Source: an uncultured Clostridium sp.
Lineage (GTDB): Bacteria; Bacillota; Clostridia; Lachnospirales; Lachnospiraceae
Assembly: GCA_937902905.1 (NCBI GenBank)
Contig: CALELW010000064.1
Span: 1 to 23,123 of the forward strand
DNA: 23,123 nt
Reading direction: 5' to 3'
Part shown: in pieces, positions 6,467 through 14,067 of the stretch
Numbering within the stretch: the first letter of the stretch is position 1
Layout of the letters: the number at the start of each line of letters is the position of its first letter
Made by a program: the position numbers and the translations under genes
Notes under the pieces: model-generated
The model's database searches: none
What the model was told of the DNA's origin: nothing
The model's input: the letters and a program-made list of their open reading frames with translations, nothing else

Positions 6467-8368
6467 TTATTTTATAATATTTGGAAGGATGAAGCGCACG
6501 ACAAAGATTTCGTCCTTTGGCTCAAAGGAAATAACACCCTTTGCCTTGTCTACGATGAGGCGGGCAGACTGGGTACCGATACCCATACCGGAATGTTTTG
6601 TTGAGAAGAACCGATTCGCTTTTTGAATGGGTTCTTTTTTGCAGCTATTTTCAATCATTGCAACAATATTATTTTTCTGTGGCTGAATCTGGATGCGGAT
6701 ATACGCATTTTCCGGTGTCTGGCTTGCGGCCTCCCATGCATTTTCCAAGAGATTACCAAACAAAATCGAAAAGTCCGTGTCGGGAATCGACAGTGTTTCC
6801 GGAAGGTTTGCCAGACATTCAAAGGCTATGCCATTGTTTTTGCAGAGTGTCTGATAGTATTGTAAAATCGCATCCGCGAGCATGTTACGGCATAATACGA
6901 TACGTCCTTTCTGTTCTCTCTGTTCAGCGTATTGAGCCAAATATTCCAGTGCTTTTTCGCGCTCATTATTTTGCAGATAGGTCGTGACAGTCTGCATGTG
7001 GTGGCGGTGGTCGTGGCGCAGGCGAATCGATTCGTCAATACGCTCCGTAAGTTCCTGATAGTGTGCTTTCTGAATTTCAATTTGTTTTGCCAGATAGTGA
7101 GTTTCTTCCTCTAGCAAAAGTTTTGCACGGTAGGTTTTCGATAAATCCTGCCACAATTCGTAGCCAATGGAAACGACCAGCAAAAAGGTGCCGATTTCCT
7201 GAAACCAGCCGCCGTAAATCGGTTCGTAGCCCGGATACATACGGTCAGCAGTTAAAGAGGCGGCAAACAAAACGGTACCAATTAAGAGAATTGGTGACGT
7301 ATGCAATTCTTTCTGATATGAATAGTATGCCTGAAATAAAAGAAAAAGGGCGCAGCCCGCTTTGTATAAAAACAAAACTTCTGAATAGATTTTGGCAAAG
7401 TGTGTGCTGCCGTGTAAAAACAGAGTGAATATAAGCGACAAAACAACACAGCTGCCAAAGATAAGCGTTTCACGCCGAATTAATTTCTTAGGAAGATTTA
7501 AAATGGTTCCCTGCAACAAAACCATGCATGGATACATGGCGGTCAGACACGCAATTTCCAGTGGATACCATGGGAAAACGGAAAAACTGCCATAGGAAAA
7601 CAGAACCGGATACAGGGAAATGACAAAAAATAAACCGCATAAGATGGTAAAAATCAATGCATTTTTATGTTTTAACCGACAGAAAAAGAACAACGAACAA
7701 GCGGCAAACAGAAAAATGGCTGCAAGTGTAATGCCGGAAATGAAAAGTCTTGTGGAAAGATAGTTTTGGATGGCAGTAACCGTTCCAAAGGCCGGCGGAT
7801 AGGTAATGCCACTGTAAATATGTGAGTAATTGGTGGCAATAATCGTGATGTGAACGGTTCCGGAGGCGGTAAAAGAAATTTCTTTATTGCCAATTAAATC
7901 TTTATAATGTGCCGGATCAGGGTTTCCCTGCGAGCAGACTTTTTCGTCATTTAGGTAGAGTGTGTATGCGGAAAAAATTTCCGGCAGATACAAAGAATAT
8001 GTTCGTGCCGTGTCCGGGAGTGACAATGTTAAGCGGTAGGTGGCAGTGCCATTCGATGCCTCGGAAGTGTTGCCAAGACTGAAATTGCCAAATGAACCAA
8101 GGGTTAAAAAAGTGCCTCCCGTTACTTTTTTTTCATTAAAATCGGAAGGCGTATATTGTTTGCCCGGGAAAAAGTTCCACTGATGAGCAAGAAAAATTAC
8201 GGAATCCCCGGATAAGTCGGCATCGGAACAAAACATGACACCGCCCATCGGGTAAACCGGATTATTTTCATATTTGTTGTTGTAATAAAATAGAAAGTGT
8301 GCAAGCAACAGAAAGGAGGCAAAAGGAAGAAACAAAGCGAGAAATAGTTTGATAAAGCGAGGTTTCAT
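6467..8368 (-). CDS. 7-TM GHKL sensor histidine kinase (LytTR-system partner)
   Basis: A 633-residue membrane kinase. One TM (about 5-28), an extracellular domain (30-205) of beta-rich jelly-roll type as in 7TMR-DISM receptors, then about seven TM segments (208-405), a coiled-coil stretch (415-445), and a kinase core. The phospho-acceptor region is RHDHRHH (His452 most likely), the N box NLLENAWEAA (539-548) and the G box GMGIG (594-598), of the GHKL ATPase type used with LytTR regulators (AgrC/LytS-like; HATPase_c_5). Start ATG 8368 is 1 nt after the stop of the upstream surface-protein gene, so translation is likely coupled. It presumably phosphorylates the LytTR regulator encoded two genes upstream. 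The ligand is unknown. Confidence 0.85.
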   Translation of the reverse strand: MKPRFIKLFLALFLPFASFLLLAHFLFYYNNKYENNPVYPMGGVMFCSDADLSGDSVIFLAHQWNFFPGKQYTPSDFNEKKVTGGTFLTLGSFGNFSLGNTSEASNGTATYRLTLSLPDTARTYSLYLPEIFSAYTLYLNDEKVCSQGNPDPAHYKDLIGNKEISFTASGTVHITIIATNYSHIYSGITYPPAFGTVTAIQNYLSTRLFISGITLAAIFLFAACSLFFFCRLKHKNALIFTILCGLFFVISLYPVLFSYGSFSVFPWYPLEIACLTAMYPCMVLLQGTILNLPKKLIRRETLIFGSCVVLSLIFTLFLHGSTHFAKIYSEVLFLYKAGCALFLLFQAYYSYQKELHTSPILLIGTVLFAASLTADRMYPGYEPIYGGWFQEIGTFLLVVSIGYELWQDLSKTYRAKLLLEEETHYLAKQIEIQKAHYQELTERIDESIRLRHDHRHHMQTVTTYLQNNEREKALEYLAQYAEQREQKGRIVLCRNMLADAILQYYQTLCKNNGIAFECLANLPETLSIPDTDFSILFGNLLENAWEAASQTPENAYIRIQIQPQKNNIVAMIENSCKKEPIQKANRFFSTKHSGMGIGTQSARLIVDKAKGVISFEPKDEIFVVRFILPNIIK

Positions 8369-8369
8369 C

Positions 8370-9899
8370 TTAATGTTTCCTTTCTTTTTTGTGGTAGACA
8401 AAGCAACCGGTCGAAACCAGCACCAGTACAATCGCACCTAAAATTACAAGACGCGGCACGCGGTTTCTCTTGACCGGGAGATTTTGTTTGGCTGAGCCGG
8501 GTGGCTTGTAAATGCCGGTTTTGTCAATGGTGCGCATTTTGCTTTCTTGCTTCCAGGTAAGCCGGCTGTTTGGGATGTTTGTCAGCACTTTACCTGCGGC
8601 GCGGACTGCGAGGGTTACCTCCTTGCCGGAACCGGGAACAATACTTACCATCAGCACTTCATCGTCTTTGAGATTCAGTGACAGAAGATATTCTGTCGGA
8701 ATTTCAAGCGTAATATTATCATAAGTAAATGGAATATAGTTTGGGTTTGATTCCGCAATCAGACGAAGTCGTTTCCCGGATAAAGAAATACGGTTTGAGC
8801 CAACCTGCTCTACTGTCTTTTTCTCACTTGCGTGGGAAGTGGTGGCACTGTCTGCTGTGTCTTTTTTTGTCGATGCAGTTGTATTAGTGCTCGAACCGGA
8901 TTTTTCTGTACTGCTTGTAATACCGGTAATCATTCCCTCTGATTTTTGGGCAGAAGAAGACTTCTTCTGCTTTTTCGTGTGTGTTGTTTCTTTTTTTTGA
9001 TTGGAAGAAACAACCGTCTTCTTAGAAGGAGCAGACGTCGCCGGAATTATAATTGCTGCCGTGGCAGTCGGTTTTGGTGCAGATGTATGGTTTGTAGTCT
9101 GCCCGCTGTCTGATGTCGATACCGGTGAAGAAATTTCAAACGGGGCTTCGGAAGAAAAATCGCCGCCGTCACGGTCGCCCTCAATTGGTTTCGAGCGAAC
9201 GAGTTCGCCTTTCTGTTCCAGACAAAGAATATTGGAGGTTAGATTTTCATTGGTTAATTTTATATATAAATAGCCATCTTCCTCAAAAAAAGCAGATGAT
9301 AACGTGACACCATCCGGTGTTGCGCTAAAATTTTCCGAAGATGTAATTGTTGTCCATTCTGTCTTGTTAAGTTGAGATTGAGTAAGAGGAGTTTCGGATT
9401 TTACATAAGCACCCTCTATTGTGGAAAAATCCTTAAAAAGATGTACAAAACTCAGCGTTGTGTGGTGGAACGATGTAAAGGTTGAAAAAATTTCAAACTT
9501 CTCCGGGTCAGAGATACAGACCGGGATAGTATAAGTTTCCGAATAGTTCTCTGACAGTTGGAACATTTCTTTGTCGTATTGTAAAGTCAAGGTCATTTCA
9601 TAGATTCCTTCTTTTTGCACATCCACCGAGCGGGTGTCATAGGACGGTGTCAGTTCCGTGCTTTCATTTTCGTCATCACAGGTGGCGTAGAGGGGATAAT
9701 CACTGTAAGCCTGAATGATCTCCTCAAAAGAATCGGAGCCAACCGGACACATGAGCGGAGCAGATACGAGATCCAAGTCGTAAATTTCTGTGATGGTCAA
9801 TTTATCCTGTGTGGAAGCCCACGCAAAAGAGACATTCCCAAAAAGTGAACTGAGAATGCCAAGGATAAGAAAATAAACAACAGTTTTCAATCTGCGCAT
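8370..9899 (-). CDS. Cell-surface single-pass protein with Ser/Thr/Lys-rich stalk, in kinase operon
   Basis: A 509-residue protein not recognised as a known family. It has a signal peptide (1-29), an extracytoplasmic N-terminal domain (30-240), a low-complexity Ser/Thr/Lys/Pro stalk (about 245-365), a second small globular domain (about 368-460) and a C-terminal TM (483-502) with a short Lys/Arg/His cytoplasmic tail, so type I topology. No LPxTG motif is present. It sits between a LytTR regulator gene (18 nt upstream) and the kinase gene (1 nt downstream), all in the same orientation, which suggests that it works with the kinase as a co-receptor or signal-presenting protein; this is inference. 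Start ATG 9899 follows AAAGGA at about 9 nt. Confidence 0.75.
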   Translation of the reverse strand: MRRLKTVVYFLILGILSSLFGNVSFAWASTQDKLTITEIYDLDLVSAPLMCPVGSDSFEEIIQAYSDYPLYATCDDENESTELTPSYDTRSVDVQKEGIYEMTLTLQYDKEMFQLSENYSETYTIPVCISDPEKFEIFSTFTSFHHTTLSFVHLFKDFSTIEGAYVKSETPLTQSQLNKTEWTTITSSENFSATPDGVTLSSAFFEEDGYLYIKLTNENLTSNILCLEQKGELVRSKPIEGDRDGGDFSSEAPFEISSPVSTSDSGQTTNHTSAPKPTATAAIIIPATSAPSKKTVVSSNQKKETTHTKKQKKSSSAQKSEGMITGITSSTEKSGSSTNTTASTKKDTADSATTSHASEKKTVEQVGSNRISLSGKRLRLIAESNPNYIPFTYDNITLEIPTEYLLSLNLKDDEVLMVSIVPGSGKEVTLAVRAAGKVLTNIPNSRLTWKQESKMRTIDKTGIYKPPGSAKQNLPVKRNRVPRLVILGAIVLVLVSTGCFVYHKKERKH

Positions 9900-9917
9900 A
9901 AAAAATATCCTTTCCCG

Positions 9918-10631
9918 CTACTGATTCAACGAAAAATCCAAAAAAGTCTTTTTTGCCTGCGATAGATTTCGCCGGCTAATCGGTACTTCCTCTCCATTAT
10001 TGAGGACAAAGTGATCCTTTTCTAATTCGCTCACGTGCTGTAAATTCACAATAACCCCTTTGGAACAAAGGAAAAACCGGGAATCACTAAGTAGTGGAGC
10101 GACTGTTTTTTGAAAATTAATGGCGGAAGACTGCTTTAGCACCTTTTTTTCTAAATGAACTTCTGTCTGGCGCATCACCGACGATAAATAGTACAAATCC
10201 GAATAAGGAACGTATAGCGGTGTCCGCTCTACCATAAGTGGGAGCTTCCTTGCTTCCCCACGAAATTTACGTAAAAAAGGATTTAATGTAGCTTCCAGCT
10301 TGTCATAAGTAAGTGGCTTAAGCAAATAACGAAAAGCCCCTACTTCATATCCTTCAAGTGCATATTCGCGGCTGGACGTCAAAAAAATGATTGTGCAGTC
10401 GCAACCCGCTTCTAATAATTTATGTGCCGCGTCCATACCGGTAATCTCATCCATGAAAATATCGAGAAAGACAAGGTCAAAGGAATGGTGGGAAAGCCCT
10501 GCCAAAAAAAGTTCACCCGACTGAAACGGGTAAATCGTAATACTGATTCCGCTTGTATCGAAATAACGTATTAACAGTTCCTGCAGTAATTGGCGGTCGC
10601 TTTCTGAGTCATCTACAATTGCGATATTCAT
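9918..10631 (-). CDS. LytTR-family response regulator
   Basis: A 237-residue regulator. The receiver (1-120) has acid-pocket Asp7-Asp8, phospho-acceptor Asp57 (LVFLDIF), Thr85 and Lys105 (LLKPL), all conserved. The C-terminal LytTR domain (about 135-235) includes FFLCSKGVIVNLQHV and PISRRNL, the usual AgrA/LytR pattern for DNA binding. It is first in a three-gene operon with a surface protein and a GHKL kinase, which is its probable partner. ATG 10631 has an excellent site AGGAGG (plus 10637-10642) at 5 nt. A near-consensus promoter stands 40 bp upstream. Confidence 0.9.
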   Translation of the reverse strand: MNIAIVDDSESDRQLLQELLIRYFDTSGISITIYPFQSGELFLAGLSHHSFDLVFLDIFMDEITGMDAAHKLLEAGCDCTIIFLTSSREYALEGYEVGAFRYLLKPLTYDKLEATLNPFLRKFRGEARKLPLMVERTPLYVPYSDLYYLSSVMRQTEVHLEKKVLKQSSAINFQKTVAPLLSDSRFFLCSKGVIVNLQHVSELEKDHFVLNNGEEVPISRRNLSQAKKTFLDFSLNQ

Positions 10632-10670
10632 TGCTGCCTCCTATCATTTTGCGACATTTACCTATATAAA

Positions 10671-10699
10671 ATTTTAACAAATTCATAAGGAGGGGTCAA
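10671..10699 (-). promoter_or_regulatory. Sigma-A-type promoter of the LytTR/surface protein/kinase operon
   Basis: Minus-strand TTGACC (plus 10694-10699), a 17-bp spacer and TAAAAT (plus 10671-10676), each 5 of 6 matches to consensus. It is 40 bp upstream of the regulator start codon and divergent from the C11 peptidase gene. Confidence 0.75.
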
Positions 10700-10738
10700 G
10701 CAATTTTTCACCCTTTCCCCACAATTCTGCAAGGTTTG

Positions 10739-10767
10739 TTGCAGGATTTAGAAAGAGCCGATACAAT
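10739..10767 (+). promoter_or_regulatory. Promoter candidate of the C11 peptidase gene
   Basis: A good -10, TACAAT (10762-10767), has TTGCAG (10739-10744) 17 bp upstream; this -35 is weak. It is 26 bp before the start codon and back-to-back with the kinase operon promoter. Confidence 0.5.
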
Positions 10768-10793
10768 GAAAAAATAGGCAGAAAGGAGATTTT

Positions 10794-12722
10794 ATGATGG
10801 AGATGAAAAAATATCGAAAATGGACGGCGCTTGTGCTGGTTTTTTGTATGTTATTTTCAATGACCGGCTGCGCGGACGAGGAGAAAGAAGCAAAGCAGAG
10901 TTTCAGTAAGGATGACACATGGGTGGTTTACTGGTATTTGTGCGGCAGCGATTTGGAGAGCAATGCCGGCGCAGCAACAACTGATTTAAATGAAATGATG
11001 CAGGTTAAGCTTCCGGAAAACGTAAAAGTGGTAATTCAAACGGGTGGTGCTTCAAAGTGGCAGAATGACCAGGTAAAAGCTGACCGGATTCAGCGTTATG
11101 AGTACAGTGGAGATACACTTACTTTAAAAGATGAAGTCGAGCAGGCAAGCATGGGTGACCCGGAGACATTAAAGGGATTTCTCAATTATGCAGAGAAAAA
11201 TTATCCGGCAGACCATAAGATGTTGTTGTTCTGGAATCATGGTGGTGGAAGTGTAAGTGGTGTTTCTTTTGATGAAAATTATGAAATGGATTCGTTAGTG
11301 TTAGACGAACTTTCTACTGTTATGAAAGATGTCTACGGTGACAAAAAGCCGTTTGAGGTTGTTGGTTTTGATACCTGCCTGATGGCAACGGTAGATACAG
11401 CGAATGTATTCCAAAATTATGCATCCTACATGGTAGCGTCTGAGGAGACAGAGCCGGGAAATGGATGGCTGTACAGCGGATGGTTAGGAAAACTTGCAAA
11501 AAATCCGGCTATGAACGGCGCCGAACTTGGTAAAGAAATCTGCGACAGCTTTAAACAGGGCTGTAAAGAAGTGGGCACGGATGCAGAAATTACACTTTCC
11601 GTAACAGACTTGTCGAAAACACCGGCGATTATTGAGGCCCTGCAGAATATGGGTAAGGTCGTTTTGAAAAAGGCAGAAAAAGATTCTTCTGTATGTGCGG
11701 AATTTGCCAGAAGTGCCACGAAAGCAGAAAATTACGGTGGTAACAATGATAAAGAAGGTTACACAAACATGGTTGACTTAGGGCATTTGGCACAGAATGC
11801 AGAAGGGTTGATTGGTGAGAGCAAATCACAGATTGAAAAAGCACTTTCCGATGCCATTGTTTATAAAATAAACGGAGACTACCGTCGTCATGCAAGCGGA
11901 CTTTCGGTTTATTATTCCTATGACGGTGACCAGGAATCGGCAGCCCGTTACCAGCAGATTGCGGCAGAGAATATTTATTCTTCCTTTGTGAATTATTCCA
12001 TCGGTGCCAATGTGTCGGATGAGGCATTGAGCGAAAGTGGTGTCGGCGAAGTACAGGAGGTAAGCGGATTTGATGGTGACATGGAGATGTCCATTAATGA
12101 AAATGATTACATCCAGTTGAACATTGACCCGGCAAAATTAGACAGTATTCAGAGCATTGCTTTTAATTTTGCTTATATCAGTGATGACGGAAAAGCAATT
12201 GTCTTTTTAGGAAAAGATAACGACTTAGAGTGCGACTGGGAAAAAGGTGTATTCCAGGATAACTTCCGTGGTGTTTGGGGTTCTATTAACGATAGAGAAT
12301 GTTACATGGAGTTAGTTTATGAGGGCGATGACTATAATTTGTATACGGTTCCGATTAAGTTAAATGGAGAAGACAGTTATTTGAGTGTTGCCTATGATTA
12401 TGAGGCAAAAGACTTCTATATTCTCGGTGCAACTTCCGGTGTGGATGAATCCGGACAGGCGGGAAAAGATATGCGTCCGCTGAAAAAAGGCGACAAGGTA
12501 TCGATTATCTACTACACACAGAGTTTAGAAGGCGATGATGAAATTCAGGAACTGCCGGATGAGGAATTTAAATGGAAAGAAAGTTATCAGTTTAAGGAAA
12601 AAGATTTGCCGGATGGAAAATATGCCTTTACTTATGAAGTAACGGATATCACCGGTAAGAGCACGATGTCAGATGTTGCCTTCCTGAATTTGAAAAATGG
12701 CGAGATTAAGCCGGAGTTATAA
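10794..12722 (+). CDS. Clostripain-family (C11) cysteine peptidase lipoprotein
   Basis: A 642-residue lipoprotein. The signal peptide ends in a lipobox (SMTGC, lipidated Cys26). The peptidase domain (about 42-400) has the C11 catalytic dyad His149 (FWNHGGG) and Cys195 (GFDTCLMAT), in the context YWYLCGSDLES and NLNEM-like motifs of clostripain-related proteins. Family members cut after Arg or Lys and often self-process; a self-cleavage site is not evident here. The C-terminal third (about 410-640) is beta-rich with no recognised motif and may bind a substrate or surface. ATG 10794 has AAGGAG (10783-10788) 5 nt upstream; the next ATG, 10797, is equally possible. It is followed by a strong terminator, so it is probably monocistronic. 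Confidence 0.85.
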   Translation: MMEMKKYRKWTALVLVFCMLFSMTGCADEEKEAKQSFSKDDTWVVYWYLCGSDLESNAGAATTDLNEMMQVKLPENVKVVIQTGGASKWQNDQVKADRIQRYEYSGDTLTLKDEVEQASMGDPETLKGFLNYAEKNYPADHKMLLFWNHGGGSVSGVSFDENYEMDSLVLDELSTVMKDVYGDKKPFEVVGFDTCLMATVDTANVFQNYASYMVASEETEPGNGWLYSGWLGKLAKNPAMNGAELGKEICDSFKQGCKEVGTDAEITLSVTDLSKTPAIIEALQNMGKVVLKKAEKDSSVCAEFARSATKAENYGGNNDKEGYTNMVDLGHLAQNAEGLIGESKSQIEKALSDAIVYKINGDYRRHASGLSVYYSYDGDQESAARYQQIAAENIYSSFVNYSIGANVSDEALSESGVGEVQEVSGFDGDMEMSINENDYIQLNIDPAKLDSIQSIAFNFAYISDDGKAIVFLGKDNDLECDWEKGVFQDNFRGVWGSINDRECYMELVYEGDDYNLYTVPIKLNGEDSYLSVAYDYEAKDFYILGATSGVDESGQAGKDMRPLKKGDKVSIIYYTQSLEGDDEIQELPDEEFKWKESYQFKEKDLPDGKYAFTYEVTDITGKSTMSDVAFLNLKNGEIKPEL

Positions 12723-12734
12723 TAAGAATTTATT

Positions 12735-12770
12735 AAAATGCAGAGACTTTACCGTTTCTGCATTTTTTTT
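12735..12770 (+). terminator. Intrinsic terminator after the C11 peptidase gene
   Basis: Arms AAAATGCAGA (12735-12744) and TCTGCATTTT (12757-12766) form a 10-bp stem with a 12-nt loop, running into a tract of eight T ending at 12770. It lies 13 bp past the stop. Confidence 0.85.
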
Positions 12771-12849
12771 GCCGTTTTGACAGAAAGCGTAGGATTTATC
12801 AGCAAAGTATGATATTTTGGGAGCACGGAATCTTTTGAGGAGGGATTTT

Positions 12850-13560
12850 ATGAGAATTTATTTATGTGATGAATCCGCAAAAGAGCGGTCAGCGATAAAA
12901 AAGTGCGTAGATAAATATCTGCGTGGCAATTATCAAGTAAGCATAAAAGAATTCAGCTCGGTCGAAAATATGTTATCCGAACTTCCGGCAAACAAACCGA
13001 GTCTTATGATTGTAAACCTTCCGGAGCAAAAGATAAAAGACCCTGTGATTGTACAAAAACTTCAGGGGAGAAAGAGTAATCAGAAGATGATTATGACAGC
13101 AGCATCTGAATGCTATGCAATGGATGCCTTTTCCGTATATGCCGATGGCTTTTTGACAAAGCCGTTTGCGCAGCAGCAGGTCGATTGTGCGTTGAACCGT
13201 TTTCGAAATATGTTTTATCAAATGAAAAAAAGCATATCATTTATGGTAGACCGCACAATGAAAAAATTTTGCTTAGACGAAATCATTTACATGGAAACAT
13301 GTGGACATGCGACGATGATACATACGCTGCATGGGGATTTTCGGACAAATTGTTCGCTCACCAGGGCAAAAGAAAAAATGCCGGATGACGATGAGTTTGT
13401 TACCTGCGGGAAAAGTTATTACATCAATGCGGGCTATATTAAAGATGTTACCAAAACAGAAATTATTTTACGGGGAGGTGAACAAATCTTTATTCCGATA
13501 CGATTACAAAAGGAATTATGCTTGTTATGGCAAATGAAAGTAAATAACAATATTTTATAA
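12850..13560 (+). CDS. LytTR-family regulator with degenerate receiver (Asn at phospho-site)
   Basis: A 236-residue protein with an N-terminal receiver-like domain (1-120) and a C-terminal LytTR DNA-binding domain (about 130-230; KKFCLDEIIYMETCGH, SYYINAGYIKDV, IFIPIRL). The receiver keeps acidic Asp7-Glu8, a Thr in MIMTAAS and the Lys of LTKPF, but the phospho-acceptor position is Asn56 (LMIVNLPE; codon AAC), so ordinary aspartyl phosphorylation is not expected. No kinase gene lies in the same operon. ATG 12850 follows GGAGGGA (12839-12845); an in-frame TTG at 12817 is less likely. It is followed by a lipoprotein gene 28 nt on and then a Wzy-like gene, probably one transcript. Confidence 0.85.
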   Translation: MRIYLCDESAKERSAIKKCVDKYLRGNYQVSIKEFSSVENMLSELPANKPSLMIVNLPEQKIKDPVIVQKLQGRKSNQKMIMTAASECYAMDAFSVYADGFLTKPFAQQQVDCALNRFRNMFYQMKKSISFMVDRTMKKFCLDEIIYMETCGHATMIHTLHGDFRTNCSLTRAKEKMPDDDEFVTCGKSYYINAGYIKDVTKTEIILRGGEQIFIPIRLQKELCLLWQMKVNNNIL

Positions 13561-13588
13561 AAAAATTAAAATTTGGAGGATTTAAAAA

Positions 13589-14062
13589 ATGAAAAAGATT
13601 GTATCAGCAGTATTAGTATTTGTAATGATGTTAAGTTTGGCAGGTTGCGGTATCTCCTATGATGATATCAAAGGTGATTGGACAGCAAAGACAATCAATG
13701 GTATGACAATTGATGAATATGCAGCATCACTTGGTGTTGATCCTAGTCAGGCTACTGTAAATGTAAATATCACAGAAGATGATAAAATGACAATGGTAAC
13801 TGCAAACGGCGAGACAAAATTTGATTATGAGAGACGTTCCGATGGAATTGAAGTTAAAATGGAAGGTAAAGACGAAGTTTATATGTCTATGGCATATGAC
13901 AAAGACAAAAAGACGTTCACATACAAATTAGATTTGGGAAATGGACAGACAATGGAAGTTGTTTTGGAAAAGGGCAAAGCTGATATTACACCACTTCAGC
14001 AGGATACACAGACACAGACTGACGGAGCTGTTGAAGAAGGAGCTACTGAAGCTGTACAGTAA
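13589..14062 (+). CDS. Small lipoprotein, lipocalin-like shape
   Basis: A 157-residue lipoprotein with lipobox SLAGC (Cys20). The mature part begins YDDIKGDWTAKTINGMTIDEY, the pattern of small lipocalin-like proteins in which a GxW motif opens a beta-barrel; beta-strand alternation continues to about residue 135. The last 25 residues are Gln/Thr/Glu-rich and probably disordered. GGAGGA (13575-13580) precedes ATG 13589 at 8 nt. It sits between a LytTR regulator and a Wzy-like protein in the same direction. Function is unknown; ligand binding at the cell surface is only a guess. Confidence 0.7.
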   Translation: MKKIVSAVLVFVMMLSLAGCGISYDDIKGDWTAKTINGMTIDEYAASLGVDPSQATVNVNITEDDKMTMVTANGETKFDYERRSDGIEVKMEGKDEVYMSMAYDKDKKTFTYKLDLGNGQTMEVVLEKGKADITPLQQDTQTQTDGAVEEGATEAVQ

Positions 14063-14067
14063 GGATT

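Noticed and set aside
12777..12813. TTGACA (12777-12782) and TATGAT (12808-12813) as promoter of the degenerate-receiver operon
   Set aside because: The spacing is 25 bp, too long for a sigma-A promoter; an activator-dependent promoter remains possible but is not supported.
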